Shown: positions 1 through 7,242 of the stretch, one piece after another | Position numbering within the stretch: position 1 is the first letter of the stretch | How the letters are laid out: every line of letters starts with the position of its first letter | NCBI RefSeq assembly: GCF_000508165.1 | Contig: NZ_AYOZ01000014.1 | Span: 1 to 46,646 of the forward strand | Reading direction: 5' to 3' | DNA: 46,646 bases | Source of the DNA: Marinomonas profundimaris | Lineage (GTDB): Bacteria > Pseudomonadota > Gammaproteobacteria > Pseudomonadales > Marinomonadaceae | Program-made: the position numbers and the translations under genes | The notes under the pieces: generated by a model | Databases searched by the model: none | What the model saw: only the letters and a program-made list of their open reading frames with translations | What the model was told of the DNA's origin: nothing

Positions 1-184
1 ATTGGGGACTTAATCGCAGTTTCCTTAACCAAAGGGTGAAAAAACCCATAACAAAATGCAGAAATATAAAAACATTACCTAATGTTTTTTTAATTGTTCC
101 TTGTTCATCCGCAAATTCAAAATCAATAAACTTCTGAATAGATTCTTTAACCTTCTGAATAGATTCTTTCATTATTTTAAGCAA
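1..184 (-). CDS. Partial hypothetical membrane protein (N-terminal part, runs off left edge)
   Basis: An open minus-strand frame enters from the left edge. It can start at the ATG at 172 or at an in-frame TTG at 184. The TTG is preceded by AAGGAG about 9 nt upstream, so I prefer it. The N-terminus is charged and carries a heptad duplication (KESIQK-V-KESIQK) encoded by a 21-bp tandem repeat at 131-172. A hydrophobic stretch follows (about residues 36-55, LGNVFIFLHFVMGFF), suggesting one membrane segment. No stop occurs before base 1. I do not recognise the family. Its place beside phage remnants fits an accessory gene, but the protein is too incomplete for a function. Confidence 0.45.
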   Translation of the reverse strand, partial: MLKIMKESIQKVKESIQKFIDFEFADEQGTIKKTLGNVFIFLHFVMGFFTLWLRKLRLSPQ

Positions 185-241
185 CTTCTACAACTCCTTA
201 TAATGCTGGGATTTAATTAGGACACTTAACATTTTGTTAAT

Positions 242-356
242 GCGCATGCTCGTTTACACATATTTAACACCTTCTTAACATCCCTCTAAATCACTGACTC
301 TAAAGCCATTAATATAGATATTAACAATGTACGAAACTGGAAAAACGAGCATGCGC
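242..356. repeat. Perfect 14-bp inverted repeat pair in a gene-free stretch
   Basis: GCGCATGCTCGTTT (242-255) is matched by its exact reverse complement AAACGAGCATGCGC (343-356), 87 bp apart. A degenerate third copy (CGCATGCGCGTTTACACAT) lies at about 1194-1212, upstream of the intact Rha gene. The stretch 185-490 otherwise holds only A+T-rich sequence, the start of a duplicated block and a terminator-like hairpin. The repeats could be mobile-element ends, phage operators or recombination sites; the sequence alone does not decide. Confidence 0.5.
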
Positions 357-453
357 TTTTACAGATTTATCCACAGCACGTTATTTCTGATGCGGATATT
401 CTTATCCATTAATACTAAAAGACTTTCTAGTTTCCTACTAGCCCAAACAACAA

Positions 454-479
454 CTAAAGCCCACTTTCGCAGGCTTTAG
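454..479 (-). terminator. Terminator-like hairpin after the Rha remnant
   Basis: CTAAAGCC (454-461) pairs with GGCTTTAG (472-479) around a 10-nt loop. On the minus strand it lies just past the stop of the decayed Rha frame (491) and is followed by T-rich sequence. A second copy lies at 1265-1288. Confidence 0.4.
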
Positions 480-490
480 TGGTCTGTCAC

Positions 491-770
491 TTAGAAGTCT
501 ACAAAGTTGCGTTGGGCGTAGTCTCTGACGCGGGTGATGTTGTCGTTTACCCATTCAGGTGTTTGTAGTCGTGCTATTTGCTGTTGGTACATGCGGACGG
601 CTTGGATTAGGTCGATGAGTTCTTTTGATGGAACGACGACGGGGTCGCTTTGTATCTGCATGGATTTGCCGATGTTGTTGAGCGGTTGCTTTCCTTGGAA
701 GGAATAGCTGTCTGTTTCCGCTAGCGCTAGGTTGTCTGTAGTTGTTTTTGCTCGTAGTGTTGTTTGGAGT
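491..770 (-). pseudogene. Decayed Rha-family phage regulator, C-terminal remnant
   Basis: The minus-strand frame ending at 491 reads like the last ~90 residues of the intact Rha protein at 1300-1902, including VVVPS-type and RNFVD ends. A local change replaces the segment around the ETDKYQLL site, and upstream of about 770 there is no matching N-terminal KilA-N-like/Rha domain. It is therefore a partial duplicate without a start. The match to the second copy is visible base by base; that it is nonfunctional is inferred from the missing two thirds. Confidence 0.7.
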
Positions 771-858
771 AGATGAAGAACCCCAAACTCTATTTGACTG
801 GCTTTAAAAGGTAGCTGTTAAGTAAATATTTGCGCCGGAACGTTTTATGATAGCTTTG

Positions 859-1170
859 TTATAGACTTTTTGGCCATGTGCATTTAATTACCCCGTCGAC
901 AATATATGAATTTGCTTTATCTGTTTTTTCAACAAAGTACTTAACCTCCCCGTTATTGTGGCTCAAGGCAGGAATATTAAATAGTAACTGCCCACCCGAC
1001 CTAACTTCTATTACGTTAAGCGGTGATGAAAACTGTAGAAATTTCGATTCATCTATCTGGCGAGCCAAACTTTGAATCGTATTTAGCTCAGCTGAGCTTA
1101 AGTTGATTTTTAGTGGCCCAATCTGATCGTCCTGTCCACAACATGCCTCACGAGTAACTACGATATTCAT
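859..1170 (-). CDS. Hypothetical protein, 103 aa
   Basis: A 103-residue frame starting at ATG 1170 lies between the two Rha copies, on the same strand. It has no signal peptide or membrane segment. The N-terminus holds a CC pair (VTREACCGQDDQ), then a mixed alpha/beta pattern (LSSAELNTIQSLARQID, GGQLLFNIPAL). I do not recognise a family. Composition is like a soluble globular protein, and no other frame competes over its length. It may be a cargo gene that separated the duplicated Rha block. No strong ribosome binding site is seen. Confidence 0.5.
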   Translation of the reverse strand: MNIVVTREACCGQDDQIGPLKINLSSAELNTIQSLARQIDESKFLQFSSPLNVIEVRSGGQLLFNIPALSHNNGEVKYFVEKTDKANSYIVDGVIKCTWPKSL

Positions 1171-1204
1171 AATGACCTATAAAATTTTAATAATACGCAT
1201 GCGC

Positions 1205-1560
1205 GTTTACACATCCACTGATACTAAAAGACTTTGTCGTTTCCTGCCAGCCAAAACAACAACTCAAGCCCACTTTCGCAGGCTTTAGTTGCTTTTGGCT
1301 TAGAGGTCTACAAAGTTGCGTTGGGCGTAGTCTTTGACGCGGGTGATGTTGTCGTTTACCCAGTCTGGTGTTTGTAGTCGTGCTATTTGCTGTTGGTACA
1401 TGCGGACGGCTTGGATTAGGTCGATGAGTTCTTTTGATGGAACGACGACGGGGTCGCTTTGTATCTGCATGGATTTGACGATGCTGTTGAGCAGTTGGTA
1501 TTTGTCGGTTTCCGCTAGTGCTAGGTTGTCTGTGGTGGCGGGAAGTTTTTTTTGCTCGTT
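1205..1560. repeat. Direct duplication, copy 2
   Basis: Second copy of the block at about 390-770. This copy is contiguous with a complete Rha reading frame, so it is probably the parent copy. Confidence 0.75.
1265..1288 (-). terminator. Terminator-like hairpin after rha
   Basis: AAGCC (1266-1270) pairs with GGCTT (1281-1285) around a 10-nt loop. It sits 12 nt past the rha stop on the minus strand, followed by a T-rich tract (GAGTTGTTGTTTTGG). Confidence 0.45.
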
Positions 1561-1902
1561 GAGCTGTTTTTCCATTTGGTTGAAGGCGTTGATGTAGGCT
1601 TCTTTGAACTGGGCGGCTTTGGTGCCGGTGAAGCCCATGGCCAAGAAAACGAAACCGTCGCGGGTGATGCGATACGCTCGGTCTTGGCGAGTTGCGCCCT
1701 TGCCTACTTCCACATCAATTATCATCTCCTCAAAATTGAGGGCATGAAAATCTGCACTGCATTCAAGGCTTTCTATCTTGCGTAAAAGGTTGTCATGGCG
1801 CTTATGAAAGCACTTGGCAAGATCAGTTGAGGTGGTAGTGATTTGATCGTTGATGATTTGTACAACGGGTGCGTCAATGCTTGAGATAATGTCCATAGCC
1901 AT
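1300..1902 (-). CDS. Rha-family phage regulatory protein (antirepressor-like)
   Basis: A 200-residue protein starting at ATG 1902, with AGGAGG six bases upstream. The N-terminal ~110 residues match the Rha/pRha pattern: STDLAKCFHKRHDNLLRKIE, then YRITRDGFVFLAMGFTGTKAAQFKEAYI, ending in a helix with FNQMEKQL. Proteins of this family are phage regulators whose effect in phages such as phi-80/P22 relatives depends on host IHF. The C-terminal ~85 residues are a separate helical module, which is the part duplicated at 491-770. Upstream lies a structured leader (1990-2074). The gene marks the segment as phage-derived. Family call firm; regulatory target unknown. Confidence 0.85.
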   Translation of the reverse strand: MAMDIISSIDAPVVQIINDQITTTSTDLAKCFHKRHDNLLRKIESLECSADFHALNFEEMIIDVEVGKGATRQDRAYRITRDGFVFLAMGFTGTKAAQFKEAYINAFNQMEKQLNEQKKLPATTDNLALAETDKYQLLNSIVKSMQIQSDPVVVPSKELIDLIQAVRMYQQQIARLQTPDWVNDNITRVKDYAQRNFVDL

Positions 1903-2105
1903 ATTTGGCCTCCTGTGATTTGTCTTATTAAGACCACCTCAATGCCAATTAAGGTGGGCAAGCCATACGGGTTGGCATACCAGTCACAGGGCTGGTGCGT
2001 CCGAAGACGCCCCGCACAGCTCACCCATAACAGGAAAGCTATACGCCAGACACAGAAAAGCCGCATAAAGCGGCGTTTGTATCCGCTGTGATTTCGGAAT
2101 GCCAA
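1773..2105 (-). other. Ash-like phage leader reading frame overlapping the rha start
   Basis: A 110-residue frame opens at ATG 2105 and runs in another frame into the rha start. Its first half (YKRRFMRLFCVWRIAFLLW, then CAGRLRTHQPCDWYANPYG) has the look of the short Ash/Icd-type leader peptides that precede regulators in many enterobacterial prophages and satellites. The coding potential may simply reflect conserved RNA hairpins in the same DNA. I list it because the pattern is characteristic, not because translation is shown. No good ribosome binding site is visible. Confidence 0.3.
1990..2074 (-). promoter_or_regulatory. Structured leader upstream of rha: UUCG hairpin and terminator-like hairpin
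   Basis: On the minus strand, GCCGC-TTTAT-GCGGC (2074-2060) is followed by TTTTC, an attenuator-like intrinsic terminator. Downstream, GCGTC-TTCG-GACGC (2010-1997) closes a C(UUCG)G tetraloop, one of the most stable RNA loops. Both lie between the putative leader start and the rha ribosome binding site. The arrangement resembles the immunity-RNA/attenuator leaders of P4-like elements; the function is inferred. Confidence 0.45.
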
Positions 2106-2276
2106 TCCCGAGCACTGGATTTTGCCAGTGCAAGGAGAATTTTAGATCAAGATTCGGGTGGGGTCAATGGAAAAATTAGGACAAATAAAATAAATAGTGA
2201 AGGGTCAGATAAATACAGCCACAGCTACAAAAAAGGCTTTGGATATAAAAAGTTTTTAATATTTACATTTAAAATA

Positions 2277-2993
2277 TTATGAATTCCTCTCTCGACCAAT
2301 ATCATTTTTATTTATAGTAAGAGCTGGGATTGATTCCTTAGAAAATTCAATAGTTTTAATATGAAAGTAATTTTTTTCTTTTGAAATAAAATCGAATGCC
2401 TTATTAAAATTAGAAAAATATTTATTAAAAAAAAGCTTATTCACTCTAAATAAAACAGGAACTTTAACTTTATAAAGATTGCTATTATTTTCTTCAAATA
2501 TCAAACGAACATCATCACTAACTTGAGAAGAATATTGGATCATGCTTCCACTTAGTCGCCCCTTTATAAATCTATAGATTGTTACACCAACCTCATTCGA
2601 ATAATCACCTATTCCTCGGTAATATGATACTAACTCATTATTTTCAAATACACCTTTTCCATTATACCGATAAGTATCACCAGTATAATGGTAATACCAG
2701 TGTTTAATTTTCACCTCATTACTTCTTGGTGAAATATACAACAAATCTATAGAAATATTTTCTCTAGCTTTATCAAAACTTGGGTTTATCCCAACCCAAA
2801 ACCCACAGATCAAGCTAGCCTTCCTTTTTTGTAAAATTATTTTCACAAAAAAGAAAACAATCGAAAAAAAACATGAAATTGAAAATACTATAATAGATGC
2901 AATTAAACTATCATATGCTCCCTTCCCAATAAAGTTGGAAACATACATTGCTGTATTTTGGAAAAATAGATTCCAACTATCTTCAAAAATCAT
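2277..2993 (-). CDS. Membrane-anchored beta-rich protein, candidate partner of the TIR protein
   Basis: A 238-residue protein with one clear membrane segment at about residues 28-53 (SLIASIIVFSISCFFSIVFF), followed by a basic KRK stop-transfer. From residue 62 it is strongly beta-patterned: GFWVGINP, KIKHWYYHYTGDTYRYNGKG, VFENNELVSYYRGI, then GRLSGSMIQYSS. The G.W.G opening with repeated strand-turn motifs (YNGKG.FENNELV) recalls calycin/lipocalin-like barrels, including the membrane-plus-barrel layout of CBASS Cap15 effectors. That likeness is by eye only. It lies 89 nt downstream of the TIR gene on the same strand and shares its low G+C, so the two are probably one cassette. ATG at 2993 has no strong ribosome binding site. 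Confidence 0.6.
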   Translation of the reverse strand: MIFEDSWNLFFQNTAMYVSNFIGKGAYDSLIASIIVFSISCFFSIVFFFVKIILQKRKASLICGFWVGINPSFDKARENISIDLLYISPRSNEVKIKHWYYHYTGDTYRYNGKGVFENNELVSYYRGIGDYSNEVGVTIYRFIKGRLSGSMIQYSSQVSDDVRLIFEENNSNLYKVKVPVLFRVNKLFFNKYFSNFNKAFDFISKEKNYFHIKTIEFSKESIPALTINKNDIGRERNS

Positions 2994-3032
2994 ATTTAAT
3001 AAAACCCACTTCTAATTGTAGCTACTGAGGGG

Positions 3033-3066
3033 GTAAGATGAAAAACCATTCTGTTTCTCATCTTAC
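3033..3066. other. Hairpin between the TIR gene and its downstream partner
   Basis: GTAAGATGA (3033-3041) pairs perfectly with TCATCTTAC (3058-3066) around a 16-nt loop. There is no T tract after the stem on either strand, so it is not a standard terminator. It could tune expression between the two genes or mark a repeat end. Confidence 0.4.
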
Positions 3067-3082
3067 TAAAAACTAAAAAAGT

Positions 3083-4093
3083 TTAAGTTAGCTCCCAAAA
3101 TATTCTTGCATGAGTCCCTTCCTTAAACACGTCCGAAACAGTGCAAAATTCACTAATTGTTGATGTATCGTAGAAAAACACTCCAGTTTCAGGACAGGAA
3201 ATTTCAGTAGAAGGAATCGTTTCTACATTCGGACATTTAGATTCTTGCTCATTCCATAAGTGCTCAATTTTATCTATATCAAAGTTGACATTATTGAATC
3301 CATCAGGTGGAAGTACAAAGCACTTTTTCAAAAAACTTTCACAGGATTTTGCTTTATTAGCAGGATAACTTCCACCTAAAAATAGCCATGTACGAAACTC
3401 AGGATGTCTTGTTATGTCACGAAATCTATTTGTCTGTTGAATATGAAAAATATCATCCATAAAACGCTTTAATAGTATTATATCTTTTGGGGCAAATGAG
3501 TTTGACATTAGGTGAATCCGACTATTTAACTCATTTAATAGTGCATTAGATTTATCGAGAGAAATCATGTCAGTGCCAGAAGAGACATAGTTCGAATCAA
3601 ACAGGGTATTTGTATAGACTTTAATCAATAAAGCCGAAATACCAGTGTCTTTAAGGATCTTTCCAATACCTTGGGCAAGTTTACTTGAAAGAATTTCAAT
3701 AAACTCATTTATTGGAGTATCTGTAATACTTAAATAGCCTATATGAGGATTTAAGCCAGGCAATTGGGTATTGTCTAATCGAAAAGGTAAAATGTACTCT
3801 CCTTCTTGCTCTAGGGATCTGCTTAAAGCTGCTCGAAACTCATGCTTTGTCCACACTTTATCTTTATAACTTAGCGATATTAAAGGGACAAAATATGATG
3901 ACTGATTCATATAAATATCAAGAAACTCTTCTATTAAATTTTTCCCCAGCAAATGAGCTTTCTCAAACTCATCATAGAACACGCTATAACCCATTTTTTT
4001 AATCTGGTTTGCAATTTCCTTTGCTATGGCCCTATCTTCACCTGCAAAAGAAATTGCTAAATCGTACTTATGCGTCAAAGTGCTGATCTCCAT
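3083..4093 (-). CDS. TIR-domain protein, candidate NAD-degrading defence effector
   Basis: A 336-residue protein. Residues 9-130 form a TIR domain: strand A is YDLAISFAGED, the BB-loop region is YSVFYDEFEKAHLLGKNL, and WTKHEF carries the conserved glutamate (E85) expected at the NADase active site. Bacterial TIR domains typically cleave or cyclise NAD in anti-phage systems (Thoeris, TIR-STING, TIR-SAVED, TIR-pAgo). The C-terminal ~170 residues (LNSRIHLMSNSFAPKDIILL... FRTWLFLGGSYPANKAKS) match no sensor I recognise. There is no signal peptide or membrane segment. Its neighbour at 2277-2993 is membrane anchored. Start at ATG 4093 keeps the TIR fold complete; the ribosome binding site is weak. 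TIR call firm, activity inferred. Confidence 0.85.
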   Translation of the reverse strand: MEISTLTHKYDLAISFAGEDRAIAKEIANQIKKMGYSVFYDEFEKAHLLGKNLIEEFLDIYMNQSSYFVPLISLSYKDKVWTKHEFRAALSRSLEQEGEYILPFRLDNTQLPGLNPHIGYLSITDTPINEFIEILSSKLAQGIGKILKDTGISALLIKVYTNTLFDSNYVSSGTDMISLDKSNALLNELNSRIHLMSNSFAPKDIILLKRFMDDIFHIQQTNRFRDITRHPEFRTWLFLGGSYPANKAKSCESFLKKCFVLPPDGFNNVNFDIDKIEHLWNEQESKCPNVETIPSTEISCPETGVFFYDTSTISEFCTVSDVFKEGTHARIFWELT

Positions 4094-4223
4094 TTTTGTT
4101 AGATGACTAATGCTATCTGAGGTCTGATGAAAAACTAACCTGTATTATTTATACATTAATCCTAAATCTCTTCATCCTCCAACACCAGAAAAACCCTTAC
4201 AAATCACTGATAAATCCCCCGCC

Positions 4224-5000
4224 CTAGCTCCCTCTCTTATCCGTCAAGCTCCCATCCGCCCTTGTGGCGACGTCCATGTTGCCCATCATTCCCTGTGCAA
4301 ATTCGGCTTTGAGCCTTTCTAATATTTGGTCGCTTACTTGTTGGTCGTAGGCTGGGTTGCCTGTTGGGGTTAGGTGGATGGTTGGCGCGAAGGTCATGCT
4401 TTTGTTGTTGCTTTGCAGTTGTTTGGTTTGTTGCGCAATGGCTTTTGGTGCGGGTTGGTCGGTTTTGTCGTCGGTGAACCATGTGCCTACCAATTTACCT
4501 AGTGAAGTACCGACCCATTCCCCCAAAGCGCCGCCGCCCATGCCGCCTGCGATGGAGCCGACGATTCCCCCAATGGCGGTGCCGATAATGGGCACGACGG
4601 AACCAATGGCGGCACCGGCTAACCCGCCAGCCGCGGCGCCACCCATTCCCCCTACCATGTCGCCTGCGGTCGCGCCTATTTCGGTGCCGCTGCCGCCTGA
4701 CATGGCAGAAGCAAGGCTGACACCTTGCATGGCCATGTCCAGTGGCCGAAAGAATCACCCTGCGCCTTTTAAGGCACCGAGTTTTCCAAATTTGCCCAAC
4801 CTGCCAAAGCGGCCGCCTGCGCTGGCGCGTTTGGTTGGGTTGTTACGGTCTGAAATTTGGTCTTCATAACTTCTTAGGCCTGCGAGTCGGTTACCAATTC
4901 GACTGTGTCGCTCACTGTTTCCTAGTGTCTTTCCCTTTGTTCCAACTCTTCTATTTCTTCTTGCTCTTCCTCTATAACCCGCCATGATGAGCGGTGCGGA
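4224..5000 (-). pseudogene. Phage tail tape-measure protein, C-terminal remnant with in-frame stop
   Basis: Two minus-strand segments are in the same frame, split by a TGA at 4757-4755. The upstream piece ends RFGRLGKFGKLGALKGAG; the downstream piece continues FFRPLD, then a Gly/Ala-rich hydrophobic stretch (GGMGGAAAGGLAGAAIGSV) and PTIHLTPTGNPAYDQQ. This order is the usual C-terminus of tail length tape-measure proteins of P2/Mu-like and lambda-like tails: a glycine-rich membrane-active segment followed by a short beta/helix tail. Upstream of about 5001 the frame is closed by another stop and the large coiled-coil body is absent. No neighbouring tail genes remain, so this is a dead fragment. 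Confidence 0.75.
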
Positions 5001-5147
5001 TCAGCACACTTTTTCCATTAATCTAAAACTAGATTCACTTGTCTCTTAGAAATCTTGTAATTTTATGACATAATATCTGCCATCTGTCGCAAGAGACTTT
5101 CTCCCTTATAAGCGACGCTTTTTTGAACTTATTCGATACAAGATAAA

Positions 5148-6176
5148 ATGCCATTAGAAAACGGGTCAACCGCCCCAGTAAGCCCAAGCGCTAAGCTTGA
5201 TCGCCGCTTCTCCATTGCACCCATGATGGATTGGACAACCAGCGATTACCGAGTCTTCGCGAGAACATTGACGAAGAATACGCTGCTTTATACCGAGATG
5301 GTGACCACGGGTGCGTTGCTTCAGGGCAATCATCCTGAAAGATTCTTACGATACGATGAGTGCGAGCACCCTATTGCGTTGCAGTTAGGTGGTTCAGACG
5401 CGGCTGCGTTGGGTAAATGCGCAAAAATGGCGGAGCACGCTGGCTTTGATGAAGTTAATTTGAATGTTGGTTGTCCAAGTGACCGCGTACAAAACAGTTT
5501 GATCGGCGCGTGTTTAATGGCACACCCAGACAAAGTAAAAGACGCAATGAAGTCAATGCAAGATGCGTGCAGTATTCCTGTGACGATTAAGCATCGCATT
5601 GGCTTAGACGACCAAGAAGAGTACAGCGTGGTGCGTGATTTTGTCGGCGATGTGGCGACAACGGGCATCACGACCTTTATTGTTCACGCGCGCAATGCGA
5701 TTTTGCAAGGCTTGAGCCCGAAAGAAAACCGCGAAGTGCCGCCACTGAAATACCATTATGTTCATCAGTTGAAGAAAGATTTTCCAGACCTTGAAATCAT
5801 TTTAAACGGCGGCATAAAAACATTAGCAGAATGCGAAGAGCAATTAGCACACGTCGATGGCGTGATGGTTGGGCGCGAGGCGTATCACAATCCTTGGTTG
5901 CTTAGCCAAGTCGATGAACAGTTATTTGGCGGTCACGCCCTCATTCAAGATCGCTATGCAGCCTTAGAAGCATTTGTTCCGTACGTAGAACGAAAGTTAG
6001 AAGAAGGCGAGCGGTTATTGCACCTTACTCGACATATTTTGGGTATTTTTCAAGGAGAAGCTGGCGGCAAACAGTTCCGTCGTTATCTTTCTGAAAACGG
6101 TCATAAAGCCGACGCAAAGGTAAATGTATTATTAGAGGCCATTGAATTGGTCAAACATCATCAACAAAAAGGATAA
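5148..6176 (+). CDS. dusA: tRNA-dihydrouridine synthase A
   Basis: A 342-residue flavoenzyme that reduces uridines 20/20a of tRNA to dihydrouridine using FMN and NADPH. DusA-specific motifs are visible: [51 protein letters not shown] (with the catalytic Cys in NVGCPS), [23 protein letters not shown] and NGGIKT. Length agrees with the family. The gene lies 4 nt before tal, so the two are likely cotranscribed. The DNA around the 5' coding end of dusA is a known integration site for prophages and islands, which fits the phage remnants directly upstream. Start is the only ATG upstream of the conserved domain; the ribosome binding site is weak. Confidence 0.96.
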   Translation: MPLENGSTAPVSPSAKLDRRFSIAPMMDWTTSDYRVFARTLTKNTLLYTEMVTTGALLQGNHPERFLRYDECEHPIALQLGGSDAAALGKCAKMAEHAGFDEVNLNVGCPSDRVQNSLIGACLMAHPDKVKDAMKSMQDACSIPVTIKHRIGLDDQEEYSVVRDFVGDVATTGITTFIVHARNAILQGLSPKENREVPPLKYHYVHQLKKDFPDLEIILNGGIKTLAECEEQLAHVDGVMVGREAYHNPWLLSQVDEQLFGGHALIQDRYAALEAFVPYVERKLEEGERLLHLTRHILGIFQGEAGGKQFRRYLSENGHKADAKVNVLLEAIELVKHHQQKG

Positions 6177-6180
6177 AGCA

Positions 6181-7131
6181 ATGAGCAACAAGTTATCTCA
6201 ACTAAAAGAGTTCACGACCATTGTAGCTGACACCGGTGATATCACGGCAATCAAAGACTTTTTACCAGAAGATGCAACAACCAACCCATCTTTGATGCTT
6301 AAAGCCGCGCAAATTCCAGAATACGCTCCTTTCCTTGACCAAGCGGTTGCTTGGGCGAAAACACAAAGTAACGACAAAGATCAGCAAATTTTAGACGCTG
6401 GTGACATGCTTGCTGTGATCGTTGGTACTGAAATTTTGAAATACGTTCCAGGCCGCATTTCTACTGAAGTAGACGCGCGTTTGTCTTTCGACAAAGAAGC
6501 GACACTTGCAAAAGCACGCAAATTGATCGCGCTATACGAAGCCGCTGGTGTTTCTCGTGAACGTGTTTTGATCAAAGCCGCGTCAACTTGGGAAGGCATT
6601 AAAGCCGCAGAAGAGCTAGAAAAAGAAGGCATCAACTGTAACCTGACTTTGCTTTTCTCTTTCGCTCAAGCAAAAGCTTGTGCCGAAGCGGGCGTTTACC
6701 TGATCTCTCCTTTTGTGGGTCGCATTCTTGATTGGTACAAAAAATCAACTGGCCAAGAATACACTGCAGAAACAGATCCAGGTGTGGTTTCTGTGACTGA
6801 AATCTACAACTACTACAAAGAGCACGGTTACAACACGGTTGTAATGGGCGCAAGCTTCCGTAACCTTGGTGAAATCGAGCAACTTGCAGGTTGTGACCGT
6901 TTGACGATTAGCCCGAACTTGCTGGAAGAACTGAAGAAAGATGAAGGCAAACTTGAGCGTAAATTGATCCCAACAACCAACGTGAAACCAGCGCCTGCTG
7001 CCATCACTGAAGCAGCGTTCCGTTGGGCAATGAACGAAGACGCGATGGCGACAGAAAAATTGTCTGAAGGCATTCGTAACTTCGCAGCGGATCAGCGTAA
7101 GCTAGAAGTCACTTTGGCTTCTATGCTTTAA
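6181..7131 (+). CDS. tal: Transaldolase (TalB type)
   Basis: A 316-residue class I transaldolase of the pentose phosphate pathway that moves a dihydroxyacetone unit from sedoheptulose 7-phosphate to glyceraldehyde 3-phosphate in the cytosol. The Schiff-base lysine is K132 in [13 protein letters not shown], the same number as in E. coli TalB; D17 and the E in [10 protein letters not shown] region are in context. [18 protein letters not shown] and [14 protein letters not shown] are diagnostic. The ATG at 6181 is preceded by AAAGGA at good spacing; a longer frame from 6142 overlaps dusA and lacks support. An intrinsic terminator follows at 7154-7180. Confidence 0.97.
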   Translation: MSNKLSQLKEFTTIVADTGDITAIKDFLPEDATTNPSLMLKAAQIPEYAPFLDQAVAWAKTQSNDKDQQILDAGDMLAVIVGTEILKYVPGRISTEVDARLSFDKEATLAKARKLIALYEAAGVSRERVLIKAASTWEGIKAAEELEKEGINCNLTLLFSFAQAKACAEAGVYLISPFVGRILDWYKKSTGQEYTAETDPGVVSVTEIYNYYKEHGYNTVVMGASFRNLGEIEQLAGCDRLTISPNLLEELKKDEGKLERKLIPTTNVKPAPAAITEAAFRWAMNEDAMATEKLSEGIRNFAADQRKLEVTLASML

Positions 7132-7153
7132 GCATAACAAAGCAGTGTTTTTG

Positions 7154-7180
7154 AAAAACGCGACTTAGGTCGCGTTTTTT
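7154..7180 (+). terminator. Intrinsic terminator after tal
   Basis: ACGCGAC (7158-7164), loop TTAG, GTCGCGT (7169-7175), then T6. The flanking A run extends the stem. A textbook rho-independent terminator. Confidence 0.92.
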
Positions 7181-7242
7181 GTGCCCTTCTGTTTTATGCT
7201 TTACGCTTCCATCAAAGCCAATACGATAACGAGCCATTGATA

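Larger units (their letters stand above)
390..770. repeat. Direct duplication, copy 1 (terminator plus 3' part of Rha gene)
   Basis: This block is closely similar to about 1205-1560. Shared landmarks in order are ATACTAAAAGACTTT, a CACTTTCGCAGGCTTTAG hairpin arm, then nearly 300 bp of Rha C-terminal coding sequence on the minus strand. Copies differ by scattered substitutions and small indels, so the duplication is not recent. Similarity fades at about 770, where the frame is lost. Confidence 0.8.

Noticed and set aside
242..356. Integron attC site or CRISPR repeat
   Set aside because: Only one inverted pair, no GTTRRRY/RYYYAAC core, no regular spacing; no CRISPR array is seen anywhere in the window.
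2113..2130. CACTGG/CCAGTG hairpin as a terminator
   Set aside because: No T tract follows on either strand and no gene ends beside it.
2088..2282. 64-residue plus-strand frame
   Set aside because: No ribosome binding site, low complexity, and it crosses the leader hairpins of the minus strand.
4357..4869. 170-residue Pro-rich plus-strand frame
   Set aside because: Antisense shadow of the Gly/Ala-rich tape-measure remnant.
5148..5300. Duplicate dusA 5' core elsewhere in the window as an attachment site
   Set aside because: I looked for a second copy of the segment around 5210-5260 in 1-5000 and saw none.
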